Below are positions 7,949-17,193 of a stretch of 64,000 nt of DNA, in pieces; position 1 is the first letter of the stretch; the number at the start of each line of letters is the position of its first letter. The position numbers and the translations under genes were made by a program. Source of the DNA: Actibacterium atlanticum (lineage in GTDB: Bacteria; Pseudomonadota; Alphaproteobacteria; Rhodobacterales; Rhodobacteraceae); assembly GCF_000671395.1 (NCBI RefSeq), contig NZ_AQQY01000005.1, positions 186,001-250,000 of the forward strand, in the 5' to 3' direction. Under the pieces are notes generated by a model. That model was given only the letters and a program-made list of their open reading frames with translations. It was not told where the DNA came from and ran no database searches.

Positions 7949-9463
7949 TCACGCAGTAAACATCCCCTGATACTGATCGCGCAAAATATTCTTTTGCACT
8001 TTGCCCATGGTGTTCCGAGGCAATTCGTTCAACACCACCAATTCTTTGGGATGCTTGAACCGCGCCAGAGATTGGCGCACCGCCTCCATCATCGCTTCGG
8101 TGTCCGGCGTTGCGCCGTTCTCGGGAATGATCACCCCCAAAACAGTCTCGCCGAAGTCTGGGTGGGGCACGCCGATGACCGCGCTTTCCAGAACGCCGGG
8201 CTGGTCGTCCAGCACCAGCTCGATTTCCTTGGGATAAATGTTGTAGCCGCCCGATATGATCAGGTCTTTGTTGCGGCCAACGATATGCACGTAGCCATCT
8301 TCATCAATTCGCCCCAGATCACCGGTGATAAAGAACCCGTCTTCACGCAGCTCGGCGGCGGTTTTTTCGGGCATTTTCCAATAGCCTTTGAAGACATTGG
8401 GACCGCGCACCTCAATCTGGCCGACCTCGCCATCTGGCAGGGCGTTGCCCGTTTCCGGGTCGGTGACTTTCAGGTCTACGCCCGGCAGCGGGAAGCCAAC
8501 CGTCCCCGCGCGGCGTTCGCCTTCGTAGGGGTTTGAGGTGTTCATGTTGGTTTCGGTCATTCCATAGCGTTCAAGAATGCGATGGCCGGTGCGCTGTTCG
8601 AACTGCACATGGGTTTCAGCCAGAAGCGGGGCCGATCCTGACACGAACAGGCGCATATGCATGGTTAGATCCTTGGTGAACCGATCATCTCCCAAAAGGC
8701 GGGTGTAGAATGTCGGCACCCCCATCAAAACACTGGCTCTGGGCATCTGAGCAATAACCGCGTCCACGTCGAATTTAGGCATAAAGATCATACAACTACC
8801 TGCCGCGAGCGTGATATTCGTAGCGACGAACAGCCCGTGCGTGTGAAAGATCGGCAATGCATGGATCAACACGTCATCTTCAGAAAAGCGCCATTCTTGC
8901 ACAAGGGTCTGGGCGTTGGACAAAAGGTTGTCCTGTGTCAGCATGGCCCCCTTTGAGCGACCCGTGGTGCCCGAGGTATAGAGGAACGCGGCCAAATCGT
9001 CCTTGCTGCGCTCAACAGTGGCAAAGCTGGACGGCATCGCCTGGGCCTGTGCCATCAGGGTGCCACTCCCATCTGCGTTCAGCGTTTCGGCCTGCACCCC
9101 AAGATCGGCAGCAAGCTTGGACAGCGCCTCTTCGCTTTGGCCATCGCAAACGATCAGGGCGGCGCCACTGTTTTCAATGAAATAACTGAGCTCGTCGACC
9201 GTATAGGCCGTGTTCAGGGGTAAGAACACCAAACCAGCCTGCGCACAGGCGGCATAGAGCGCCAGAGACTGTGGGGATTTTTCGACTTGTACGGCCACGC
9301 GGTCGCCCGGCTGCAGCCCGATCTGAACCATCACATTGGCGATCTGTGCAGCCATCGAAAGGAAGTCCTGATGTGTCACCGTCTGCCCATTAAGCAGGTG
9401 CAGGAAAGGTGTGGATTTGCCGGCATGAATGCCGAACAGACCATCATAGAGGGGGTTCGCCAT
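7949..9463 (-). CDS. matB: Malonyl-CoA synthetase
   Basis: The 504-residue AMP-forming ligase has the adenylation P-loop LYTSGTTGRSKGAM, the A5-type block ERYGMTETNMN, and the C-terminal GRNKDLIISGGYNIYP and catalytic-lysine region NTMGKVQKN. The start ATG at 9463 (MANPLYDGLF) is preceded by GAAAGG and lies five bases from the malonyl-CoA decarboxylase stop. Together with that gene and the TRAP genes upstream it activates imported malonate to malonyl-CoA in the cytoplasm. Confidence 0.92.
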   Translation of the reverse strand: MANPLYDGLFGIHAGKSTPFLHLLNGQTVTHQDFLSMAAQIANVMVQIGLQPGDRVAVQVEKSPQSLALYAACAQAGLVFLPLNTAYTVDELSYFIENSGAALIVCDGQSEEALSKLAADLGVQAETLNADGSGTLMAQAQAMPSSFATVERSKDDLAAFLYTSGTTGRSKGAMLTQDNLLSNAQTLVQEWRFSEDDVLIHALPIFHTHGLFVATNITLAAGSCMIFMPKFDVDAVIAQMPRASVLMGVPTFYTRLLGDDRFTKDLTMHMRLFVSGSAPLLAETHVQFEQRTGHRILERYGMTETNMNTSNPYEGERRAGTVGFPLPGVDLKVTDPETGNALPDGEVGQIEVRGPNVFKGYWKMPEKTAAELREDGFFITGDLGRIDEDGYVHIVGRNKDLIISGGYNIYPKEIELVLDDQPGVLESAVIGVPHPDFGETVLGVIIPENGATPDTEAMMEAVRQSLARFKHPKELVVLNELPRNTMGKVQKNILRDQYQGMFTA

Positions 9464-9467
9464 GGGG

Positions 9468-10727
9468 TTACCTTTCTTCGGTCTTGGGAAGTGCAACGGG
9501 GCCGGCCAGCGCCTGAACCTCGGCTGTCGCAACGACTTCGCGCGTGTTAGCAAAATTTTCGTGGTTTTGGGCGACCCGGGGCAGGTCGTAAAGATAGTTC
9601 ACCATGGTGCCGCCCGATTGCGCGCGCCCTTTATCGGACACATCCGCATCAGCATGCACGGCGTGCACAATCGCGCCATTACCCAGATGGAACCGTGCGA
9701 CCGGGTCAAACGGAAGCCCGCCACGCGACTTGGCATTCAGCAGGTAATGCGCTGCAAGCGCCTGCATGGTATCTGGTTCTTCCGGGTTCCAGCTTAGGCC
9801 GGTCTGGTGCAACCATTTGGTCAGGCCCGGGATAGGCGACAAGGTGACAAAGGTGGTCAGGTTTGACAGCTCTGCCGCCAGATCCGAGGCCACTTGCTTG
9901 ATCAGAGAGTTCCCGAAAGAGATGCTGGCCAGCCCGGCCTGACAATTCGAGATCGAGTAAAACGCTGCCGTGTCGGCCTCATCGGCGGGCAGGGCGGCGC
10001 GGTCCTGGGCCAGAAGCGCCTGCACTGAGCCGGGGATGCCTTTGGTCAGGGCAACCTCGACAAAGATCAGCGGTTCATCCGGCATCGAGGGGTGAAAGAA
10101 CGCAAAACAGCGGCGATCTGTCGGTTCCAGCCGGCGGCGCAGATCATCCCAGCTGTCGATGGCATGGACGGCTTCATAGGCGATGATCTTTTCCAGAATA
10201 TGCGCCGGGCTTTCCCAACTGATCGGGCGCAGCACCAGAAAGCCGCGGTTGAACCAGCTGGCAAACAGATGCCGAAAGTCCAGGTCCAGCGCCTGTAGCT
10301 CGGGCTGGTCGCCGCCCAGACGCAGCAGATCAGCGCGCATTTTGACCAGTTTGTCGGTTGCACCGGGCACCCGGTTCAGGCGGCGGATCAATTCCTGACG
10401 CGCCGGTTCGACGGCGCTGGCAAAAGCGCGATAGCTGGATTTGGACGGGTTGCGTTCGTATTCGTCAAGCGACGAGCGCACCGTTTCAGGATCGATGTTC
10501 ATGGACGAGGCAAGGACCTGAAAGAAGTCCAGCTTGTCGGCGTCTTCCAGCAGGTCGTAGCGGCACAGGATTTCCCGCGCCAGCGCAAGGCCCGATGTCT
10601 CGCCCGCCGAGCCAACCAGCGCCATGGCCAGTTCGGTCAGCGGGCGGCCATCCTCGGCCGTCTCCGGTGTCTGGCGGCGGTGACGCCGTTCGAACACCGT
10701 GTTCAGAAGATCGGCAAGCAGGGTCAT
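9468..10727 (-). CDS. matA: Malonyl-CoA decarboxylase
   Basis: The 419-residue protein matches malonyl-CoA decarboxylase, which turns malonyl-CoA into acetyl-CoA and CO2. It has an N-terminal helical domain followed by a GNAT-like catalytic domain with the conserved blocks AFFHPSMPDEPLIFVEVAL and YSISNCQAGLASISFGN. ATG 10727 overlaps the stop of the TRAP large-permease gene (ATGA) and has GGGAGC upstream, so it is preferred to a start 33 bases earlier. It sits third in the DctP-Q-M-decarboxylase-synthetase operon. Confidence 0.93.
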   Translation of the reverse strand: MTLLADLLNTVFERRHRRQTPETAEDGRPLTELAMALVGSAGETSGLALAREILCRYDLLEDADKLDFFQVLASSMNIDPETVRSSLDEYERNPSKSSYRAFASAVEPARQELIRRLNRVPGATDKLVKMRADLLRLGGDQPELQALDLDFRHLFASWFNRGFLVLRPISWESPAHILEKIIAYEAVHAIDSWDDLRRRLEPTDRRCFAFFHPSMPDEPLIFVEVALTKGIPGSVQALLAQDRAALPADEADTAAFYSISNCQAGLASISFGNSLIKQVASDLAAELSNLTTFVTLSPIPGLTKWLHQTGLSWNPEEPDTMQALAAHYLLNAKSRGGLPFDPVARFHLGNGAIVHAVHADADVSDKGRAQSGGTMVNYLYDLPRVAQNHENFANTREVVATAEVQALAGPVALPKTEER

Positions 10728-12040
10728 ACGGCTGCTCCCATCACCGCATCGGGCAACCATGTCGCCAGACCTGGGAACAGGCAGAGCAGGATAATCGCGA
10801 TCACCATGCAGGCCACAAAGGGCAAGGACCCCGTGAGGATGGTTTTCAGCGAGATGTCTGGGGCAATGCCGTTGATCACATAGAGGTTCAGACCAACAGG
10901 CGGAGAGATCAACCCGATCTCCATGTTGATGGTCAGAACGACGGCGAACCAGATCGGGTCAAACCCTGCGGTGGTGATGATCGGCAACAGGATCGGCGCT
11001 GCCATCAGGATCACCGCGACGGGGGGCAGGAAGAACCCGGCGATCAGTAGGAAGATGTTGACCGCGCCCATCAGCACCCAGCGGTTCACGTCCAGCGTGC
11101 CGATCCACTCGGCGATCGACTGGGTGATGAACAGCGAGCTGAGCATATACGAGAACACCCCGGCGGCAGCGATGATGAACAGGATCATCACCGACTCTTT
11201 GGTGCTGTCGCGCAGCACGTGCCAGATTGCACGGGGATGCCACAGTTTGTAGATCACCATTGCGATCAGCAGGCACAACAGGGCCCCCACTGCGGCGGTT
11301 TCCGATGGCGTCGCAACGCCGCCGTACATGGCGTAGAGAACCCCCAGAATGATCGCCAGAAAGGGCAGGACGCGGGGCAGAATCTCAAACCGTTCCGCCC
11401 ATGTGTAACTGCCCGACCCCAGCCGCGTGGCATCGCCCGACTTCCAGGTGGAATACAGCGACCATGCCATGAAAAGCCCTACCAGCAGTAACCCGGGGAT
11501 CACACCGGCCAGAAACAGACGGCCAATCGAGGTTTCGGTGGCGATGCCGTAAACGATCATGGTGACCGACGGCGGGATCAGAATGCCCAAAGTGCCGCCC
11601 GCCGCGATGGAGCCTGCGGCCACCCCATCTGGATAGCCGCGTTTACGCATCTCGGGGATGCCCATCTTGCCAATGGCGGCACAGGTGGCCGGGCTTGAGC
11701 CCGACATGGCAGCAAACAGCGCGCAGGCGCCAAGGTTTGACACGACCAGCCCACCGGGCACTTTGGTCAGCCAGCGTTCCAGCGCCTCATAAAGGTCAGC
11801 GCCTGCACGGGTCGAGGCAATCGAGGCCCCCATGATGATGAACATCGGGATCGACAGCAGCGCGAAATTGTCCAGCTTGCCAAAGAAGATCTCGGGCATC
11901 AGCTCAAGCGAGCGGGGACCGTCAAAGATAATCAGGAATCCGGCAGAAACGATCAGCAGGCCAATGGCTACTGACACGCCCGAGAACAGTACAAGGATGG
12001 TGGCAATTGCCACGATCCCACCAAGCAAAAGCGGGTCCAT
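10724..12040 (-). CDS. TRAP transporter large permease (DctM), malonate operon
   Basis: The 438-residue membrane protein has the DctM layout of 12 or more hydrophobic segments, with the conserved stretch GSSPATCAAIGKMGIPEM and the PPSVTMIVYGIATE block. It forms the Na+-coupled translocation channel with the small permease encoded immediately upstream. Its start overlaps the DctQ stop and its stop overlaps the decarboxylase start. The neighbouring malonate enzymes make malonate the probable substrate (MatM role). Confidence 0.93.
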   Translation of the reverse strand: MDPLLLGGIVAIATILVLFSGVSVAIGLLIVSAGFLIIFDGPRSLELMPEIFFGKLDNFALLSIPMFIIMGASIASTRAGADLYEALERWLTKVPGGLVVSNLGACALFAAMSGSSPATCAAIGKMGIPEMRKRGYPDGVAAGSIAAGGTLGILIPPSVTMIVYGIATETSIGRLFLAGVIPGLLLVGLFMAWSLYSTWKSGDATRLGSGSYTWAERFEILPRVLPFLAIILGVLYAMYGGVATPSETAAVGALLCLLIAMVIYKLWHPRAIWHVLRDSTKESVMILFIIAAAGVFSYMLSSLFITQSIAEWIGTLDVNRWVLMGAVNIFLLIAGFFLPPVAVILMAAPILLPIITTAGFDPIWFAVVLTINMEIGLISPPVGLNLYVINGIAPDISLKTILTGSLPFVACMVIAIILLCLFPGLATWLPDAVMGAAV

Positions 12041-12588
12041 CAGACGTCCTCCAGCCCAAAGGGTTTATCAACTCCGGTCAGCACAGCGACCAGATCTGCG
12101 ATCAGTTGCAAAAGCAGCAGGCCAAAGCCCACCGGGATTGCCAGATAGGGAATCCACAAACGCACGCCCCAGACGGTGTCCGAACGCCAGCCGCGATCCC
12201 AGGCGAAATGCCAGTATTCATAGCCGTACCAAAGCATGATCGAGACAATGGTGATGGATAAAATCGAGGTCAGGATCGCCATAAAGAAGCGCGCGCGTTT
12301 GGGCAGTGAGATCGGGATAAGATCAACGTTCACATGCCCGCGCAGGCGTTGCACATAGGGCAGGCCCACAAGCGTGGCAGCGATAACCAGATAGATCACG
12401 GCTTCGGTTTGCCAGACGGTCGAGCCATTCAACACGAAACGCACAACGATCATCTGACAGGTGATCGCCACGGCGGCCATGATCATCCCGGCAGAACACC
12501 AGCCCGCGAAAGTGGACGCCGCCGCAACCGCGCGAAGAAAGGGGTTTTTCCCAGTATGGGAAGCAACGGCAGAGCTTTGGCCAGCCAT
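12040..12588 (-). CDS. TRAP transporter small permease (DctQ), malonate operon
   Basis: The 182-residue protein has four hydrophobic segments and the DctQ pattern. AAGGAGG lies upstream of the start. It overlaps the large-permease gene. In TRAP systems this subunit partners DctM in the inner membrane. The 68-base gap to the upstream DctP gene is typical. Confidence 0.9.
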   Translation of the reverse strand: MAGQSSAVASHTGKNPFLRAVAAASTFAGWCSAGMIMAAVAITCQMIVVRFVLNGSTVWQTEAVIYLVIAATLVGLPYVQRLRGHVNVDLIPISLPKRARFFMAILTSILSITIVSIMLWYGYEYWHFAWDRGWRSDTVWGVRLWIPYLAIPVGFGLLLLQLIADLVAVLTGVDKPFGLEDV

Positions 12589-12656
12589 TTGCGCCTCCTT
12601 GAATTTTATAGGTGAGTGGGGCGGTGGCGGGCGACCTTGGCCGCCCGCCAGACAGC

Positions 12657-13643
12657 TTATTCGACGGCCAGTGCCAGATCGAGCAGATCCTGCCCGTCTT
12701 TCACTTCTTCGACGAATTTTTTGTACGAGGTTTCCATCGCCAGCGCGCGCCAGGCTTCGAAATCTTCGGCCGACATTTCAGCGATTTCCACACCGGCTTC
12801 TTTGAAGACCTCAGCCGACGCAGCATCCTGTTTCTTGGCTTCTTCCAGATAGTAAGCCTCGGCCTTTTCGGCACCGGCCAGAAGCGCGGCTTGTTGCGCG
12901 TCGTTCAGCCCATCAAAGGTACTCTTGTTCATCAGCAGAGGCTGATACATGAACCACAGCGCAACATCGCCCGCCGGGGTGTAGCAGCTGACCTGTTCAT
13001 AGATGCGATAGCTGACGAAGGACGAAGACGAGGTATTGGCAGCCTGAAGCACGCCGGTTTGCATCGCGTTATAGATTTCTGAAGATGCCATCGAGGCAAT
13101 CGACGCATCCGCGCCCGCCAGCATCTGTTCAAACGACTTGCCCGCGGCGCGGGTTTGCAGGCCAGCCACATCTTCGGGCTTGGTTATGCACTTGTCTTTG
13201 CCCGCGAAACCACCAGCCAGATAGCCATGCACCAGCACCATCACATCATCATCGGCCATCTTGGCCTCAAGCGCTTCCATGAAAGGCGATGCGGCCAGAC
13301 GGGCTGCGTGATCGTGGTTCTTCACCAGACCGGGCATTAGTGTCAGGTTATAAGCGGGCTGTTGGCCTCCGGCATATGACAGCGGCAGAACCGTCATATC
13401 CAACTGTCCGCGGCTGAGCGGCTTGTATTGTTCCCGCGGCTTGAAGAGCGACTTCGAGCCAAAAATTTTGATCTCCAGGTCTACGTCTGCGGCTGCGACC
13501 TCATCCGCGACGATCTGGGCAACCTGATGGCGAATGTCCTTGTTCGACCACTGGTGCGACAGGCGCAGTTCAGCACCAGACGCGATCGAACCGGCAGACA
13601 CCAGAGCGACAGCGGCAACGGCGGTTTTTAGCATGGATTTCAT
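12657..13643 (-). CDS. TRAP transporter periplasmic solute-binding protein (DctP), malonate operon
   Basis: The 328-residue precursor starts with a Sec signal peptide (MKSMLKTAVAAVALVSAGSIASG) and continues as a DctP-type binding protein. The carboxylate-binding region is recognisable at LQTRAAGKSFEQMLAG. GGGAGG precedes the start. It is the first gene of the malonate operon, divergent from the GntR regulator. The substrate is inferred from operon context. Confidence 0.91.
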   Translation of the reverse strand: MKSMLKTAVAAVALVSAGSIASGAELRLSHQWSNKDIRHQVAQIVADEVAAADVDLEIKIFGSKSLFKPREQYKPLSRGQLDMTVLPLSYAGGQQPAYNLTLMPGLVKNHDHAARLAASPFMEALEAKMADDDVMVLVHGYLAGGFAGKDKCITKPEDVAGLQTRAAGKSFEQMLAGADASIASMASSEIYNAMQTGVLQAANTSSSSFVSYRIYEQVSCYTPAGDVALWFMYQPLLMNKSTFDGLNDAQQAALLAGAEKAEAYYLEEAKKQDAASAEVFKEAGVEIAEMSAEDFEAWRALAMETSYKKFVEEVKDGQDLLDLALAVE

Positions 13644-13725
13644 AGTTTCCTCCCAACGAATCCGACCCGGTAGTTTCCGGGGGCGTTCTCAGCATAGGCA
13701 AGCTTTGTATTTTTAGTCAATAATC

Positions 13726-13735
13726 TTGTATACAA
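13726..13735. promoter_or_regulatory. Candidate GntR/MatR operator
   Basis: TTGTATACAA is a perfect 10-base palindrome between the divergent GntR gene and the malonate TRAP operon. The MatR regulators of rhizobial malonate operons recognise a TTGTATACA-type sequence, so this is the probable operator controlling the operon. Confidence 0.65.
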
Positions 13736-13781
13736 AAATAGTCTTCTTGAATTTAACATGTGAAAGAAATAGTAAAAAAGA

Positions 13782-14438
13782 ATGGAGCAACGTCGTGCTG
13801 ATATCATCGCCGAAGCGCTGGAAGAGCGTATTTTTGATGGAACATTCTCGGATGGGGACCGTCTTGACGAAGTGCGCCTGTCCGAGCAATTCGGCGTGTC
13901 GCGCACCCCGCTGCGCGAGGCGCTGCAAAGGCTGGCCCGCTCAGGTCTGGTAGAGCTGATTCCGCGCCGGGGGGCGTTTGTGCGCCAGCCCGGACCGGTC
14001 GAATTGATGGAGATGTTCGAAGTCATGGCCGAGATCGAAGCCGTGTGCGGGCGCCTTGCCGCGCTGCGCATTTCGGATGCGGCTTTGCAAGAGCTTCATG
14101 ACGCCAACGCCAAGTGTCAGGCGGCCATCGACGCGCTGGAACCTGACACCTACTACATTGAAAACGAGCGTTTCCACCACATCATCTATCAGCAATCGGG
14201 CAACAGTTTTCTGGCCTCTGAAGCCGGTGCATTGCACCGCCGCCTGAAACCGTTTCGCCGCCAACAGCTGCGGCTGCGCGGGCGTATGGATCAATCTATG
14301 GCAGAGCACCGGATCATCGTGGAAGCGCTTGAAAATGGACAACCCGAAGCCGCGGCCGATGCGCTGCGTGGCCATGTCGCGATTCAAGGCGAAAAGTTCC
14401 ACAGCCTGATGGCTGCGCTTAAAAGTGCTGCTGAGTAA
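13782..14438 (+). CDS. matR: GntR family regulator (FCD subfamily), probable malonate repressor
   Basis: The 218-residue protein has an N-terminal winged helix (LDEVRLSEQFGVSRTPLREAL) and an FCD helical effector domain from about residue 80, with the conserved EHRIIVEALENG block. It is divergent from the malonate TRAP-decarboxylase-synthetase operon, with a TTGTATACAA palindrome between. MatR proteins of this family release DNA on binding malonate. No clear ribosome-binding site precedes the ATG. The symbol rests on context. Confidence 0.85.
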   Translation: MEQRRADIIAEALEERIFDGTFSDGDRLDEVRLSEQFGVSRTPLREALQRLARSGLVELIPRRGAFVRQPGPVELMEMFEVMAEIEAVCGRLAALRISDAALQELHDANAKCQAAIDALEPDTYYIENERFHHIIYQQSGNSFLASEAGALHRRLKPFRRQQLRLRGRMDQSMAEHRIIVEALENGQPEAAADALRGHVAIQGEKFHSLMAALKSAAE

Positions 14439-14535
14439 ACCCAATGTTTCGTTAGGCAGTTGCGCCTGGAACGGGCAACAGTGCAAGTCCCTGTTGACCT
14501 CCCATAGAGGCTGAACTAGGAAGCTCTGGCTTCGA

Positions 14536-14609
14536 GCGGGTATGGTGAAATGGTATCATAAGAGCCTTCCAAGCTTAAGGTGCGGGTTCGATTCCCGCTA
14601 CCCGCTCCA
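14536..14609 (+). tRNA. tRNA-Gly (anticodon TCC)
   Basis: The acceptor arms GCGGGTA and TACCCGC pair perfectly. The anticodon loop CTTCCAA carries TCC, the T arm contains GGTTCGATTCC, and CCA is encoded. The sequence is close to bacterial tRNA-Gly(TCC). The outermost pair of the anticodon stem is imperfect. Confidence 0.93.
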
Positions 14610-14744
14610 GCAATTTCCAAAGCACCATGTAAATTCCCCAAACCCTCCCAAAGGGCTGGTTTGATTGCGCAGGGAAACGCTTGCTTGTTGTCTGTCGCGC
14701 GTTGGCCTATTTGGAGGGAACGGGACACTAGGGGATATAGAGGC

Positions 14745-16541
14745 ATGGCCAGAGGCGCGAATGTAAACGGCGAAGAGCGCGCAAAGTCGAAGCGCATTGG
14801 CGCGCTGCGTGGCCTGGCGCCTTTCATGGCCCCCTACAAGCTAATGATTGTGGCTGCCGGTCTGGCGCTGGTGTTGACGGCGGCTGTGTCGTTGATCCTG
14901 CCTTTGGCCGTGCGTCGGGTGGTCGACGGGTTTGAAACCGAAGCCGCGCATCTGCTGGACCAGTACTTCTTTGCCGCGTTGGCGATTGCCGGGCTTTTGG
15001 CGCTGGGCACCGGGTTGCGGTATTACATGGTGACCCGTCTTGGCGAACGTGTTGTGGCTGATATCCGCATGGCCGTGTTTAACCGCACTATCGGCATGTC
15101 ACCCGCGTTTTTTGAGAACATCCGCACAGGAGAGGTCCTGTCGCGCATCACCACCGATACAACGCTGATCCTGTCGGTGATTGGCTCGTCAGTGTCGGTC
15201 GCGCTGCGAAATGTACTGATCTTTTTGGGTGGCTTGGTGCTGATGCTGCTGACCTCGGCCAAGCTGACCGGGATGGTGCTGCTGCTGGTGCCGTTGATCA
15301 TTGTGCCGATTGTTGGGCTGGGGCGCCGTTTGCGCGGACTAAGCCGTGAAAATCAGGATCTGATCGCAGACAGCTCGGCCGTCGCCAGCGAGGCGCTGGG
15401 CGCGGTTCAGACCGTGCAGGCCTATACACATCTGGGCGAAAGCCGGGACGAGTTTGGCGATGTAACCGAACGAAGCTTTGTCTCGGCCAGAAAGCGCATC
15501 GGGACACGGGCCTTGATGACCGTGATCGTGATCTTTCTGGTCTTTGCCGGGGTGGTATCCGTGCTGTGGATTGGCGCCCGTGATGTGCGTGCCGGAGGCA
15601 TGAGCGTAGGGGAGCTGGTTCAGTTCGTGATCTACTCGATCATGGTGGCAGGTTCAGTCGGTGCACTGTCTGAAATCTGGGGCGAGCTGCAACGCGCTGC
15701 CGGTGCGACCGAACGTCTGGTAGAGCTTCTGAGATCAGAAGACAGCGTCAAAGACCCCGCCGCCCCAAAGGCTCTGCCGGTACCGGCGCAGGGTCAGATC
15801 AGTTTCAAGGATGTGACCTTCCACTATCCCTCCCGCCCCGATCAATCGGCGCTAGAAGGGGTCAGCCTCGAGGTCAAGCCGGGCGAAACCGTTGCGCTGG
15901 TGGGGCCCTCGGGCGCCGGTAAATCCACCGTTATTCAAATGCTTTTGCGGTTCTATGATCCGCAGCAGGGGCAGGTGATGCTGGACGGTATCGACCTTGC
16001 TGACATGGCGCGCGACGACTTCCGCCGCGCCGTTGCATTGGTGCCGCAAGATCCAGTGATTTTTGCCGCCACCGCGCGTGAAAACATCCGTTTCGGCCGC
16101 CCCGATGCCACCGATGCCGAGGTGGAGGTTGCCGCGCGCGCCGCCGCTGCGCATGAATTCCTGGATAAGTTGCCGGATGGGTATGACAGCTATGTTGGCG
16201 AACGGGGCGTGATGCTGTCTGGTGGTCAGAAGCAGCGCCTTGCCATTGCCCGTGCCTTCCTGCGCGACGCGCCGGTTTTGTTGCTGGACGAGGCCACATC
16301 GGCGTTGGATGCTGAATCTGAACGCCTTGTGCAGGCCGCAGTCGAAGAGCTGTCACAAAACCGGACCACGCTGGTTGTGGCGCACCGGTTGGCGACCGTC
16401 AAAAAGGCAGATCGGATCGTGGTGTTCGACGAAGGCCAGATCGTGGCAGTAGGCACCCATGACGAACTTGTAGCGCAGGGCGGCTTGTATGCACGCTTGG
16501 CGCGGCTCCAATTTACGCATGGGGCGGAAGACGCGGCGTGA
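14745..16541 (+). CDS. MsbA-like ABC exporter (fused permease and ATPase)
   Basis: The 598-residue half transporter has an N-terminal six-helix exporter domain and a C-terminal ATPase with Walker A GPSGAGKST, signature LSGGQKQRLAIARAF and Walker B LLLDEATSALD. Such homodimeric flippases move lipids, lipid A precursors or drugs. The start at 14745 (MARGAN) is chosen because the longer frame would begin inside tRNA-Gly. The substrate cannot be inferred from the neighbours. Confidence 0.9.
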   Translation: MARGANVNGEERAKSKRIGALRGLAPFMAPYKLMIVAAGLALVLTAAVSLILPLAVRRVVDGFETEAAHLLDQYFFAALAIAGLLALGTGLRYYMVTRLGERVVADIRMAVFNRTIGMSPAFFENIRTGEVLSRITTDTTLILSVIGSSVSVALRNVLIFLGGLVLMLLTSAKLTGMVLLLVPLIIVPIVGLGRRLRGLSRENQDLIADSSAVASEALGAVQTVQAYTHLGESRDEFGDVTERSFVSARKRIGTRALMTVIVIFLVFAGVVSVLWIGARDVRAGGMSVGELVQFVIYSIMVAGSVGALSEIWGELQRAAGATERLVELLRSEDSVKDPAAPKALPVPAQGQISFKDVTFHYPSRPDQSALEGVSLEVKPGETVALVGPSGAGKSTVIQMLLRFYDPQQGQVMLDGIDLADMARDDFRRAVALVPQDPVIFAATARENIRFGRPDATDAEVEVAARAAAAHEFLDKLPDGYDSYVGERGVMLSGGQKQRLAIARAFLRDAPVLLLDEATSALDAESERLVQAAVEELSQNRTTLVVAHRLATVKKADRIVVFDEGQIVAVGTHDELVAQGGLYARLARLQFTHGAEDAA

Positions 16542-16615
16542 ATTCCCCTTAAACCTGTTACAGCCTGCCGCTAAGTTTGCAGCAGACCAACAACCAATAA
16601 CAGAGAGGGTACATC

Positions 16616-17038
16616 ATGGGTCTGTGGAGCTTTGTAAAAGATTCCGGCAAGAAACTGTTCGGCGCGGCGGAAGCATCGGAAATGCCGCAAGAGGATGTTC
16701 TGCTAAAAGAAGTGGCTGATCTGGGGCTGGACGCCGAAGGGCTGGACATCACCATCGAAGGCGACACCGTGAAAGTGTCGGGCGATGCGGTCAGCGCTGA
16801 AATGAAAGAAAAGGTCATTCTGGCCGTGGGCAACGTCGATGGCGTGGCCGCGGTTGAGGCCGAGGCCACCGAGGCCGTTTTCCACACCGTCGAAAAGGGC
16901 GATAACCTGTGGAAAATCGCCGAGAAGACAATGGGCAACGGTGCCAAGTACACCGAGATTTTCGAGGCAAACAAGCCGATGCTCAAAGATCCCGATCTGA
17001 TCTATCCGGGCCAAGTCTTGCGCATTCCGCAAGCCTAA
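16616..17038 (+). CDS. BON-LysM protein, Kbp/YgaU-like potassium-binding protein
   Basis: The 140-residue protein opens with MGLWSFVKDSGKKLFG, has a BON domain in residues about 25-85 and a LysM domain in about 86-140, ending IFEANKPMLKDPDLIYPGQVLRIPQ. This order, length and the terminal block closely match the E. coli cytoplasmic K+-binding protein Kbp (YgaU). It has no signal peptide. GAGAGG precedes the start and a perfect terminator hairpin follows, so it is a single-gene unit. Confidence 0.85.
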   Translation: MGLWSFVKDSGKKLFGAAEASEMPQEDVLLKEVADLGLDAEGLDITIEGDTVKVSGDAVSAEMKEKVILAVGNVDGVAAVEAEATEAVFHTVEKGDNLWKIAEKTMGNGAKYTEIFEANKPMLKDPDLIYPGQVLRIPQA

Positions 17039-17060
17039 TCCCTGATATAGTGACGTAACG

Positions 17061-17095
17061 AACAGGGGCGCCTGTCGCCCCTGTTTGCTGTTTTA
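17061..17095 (+). terminator. Rho-independent terminator after the Kbp-like gene
   Basis: AACAGGGGCG and CGCCCCTGTT form a perfect 10-base stem with a five-base loop, followed by TGCTGTTTTA. Confidence 0.85.
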
Positions 17096-17193
17096 CGCTG
17101 CGTATTGACCTGTGCCGGGGCTTGCTTCGTGTCTCGTTTCTTTTCATCCTGAGCACAATGAAAGCCCGCCAGAGGCTTACGGGAGGAGACCAC

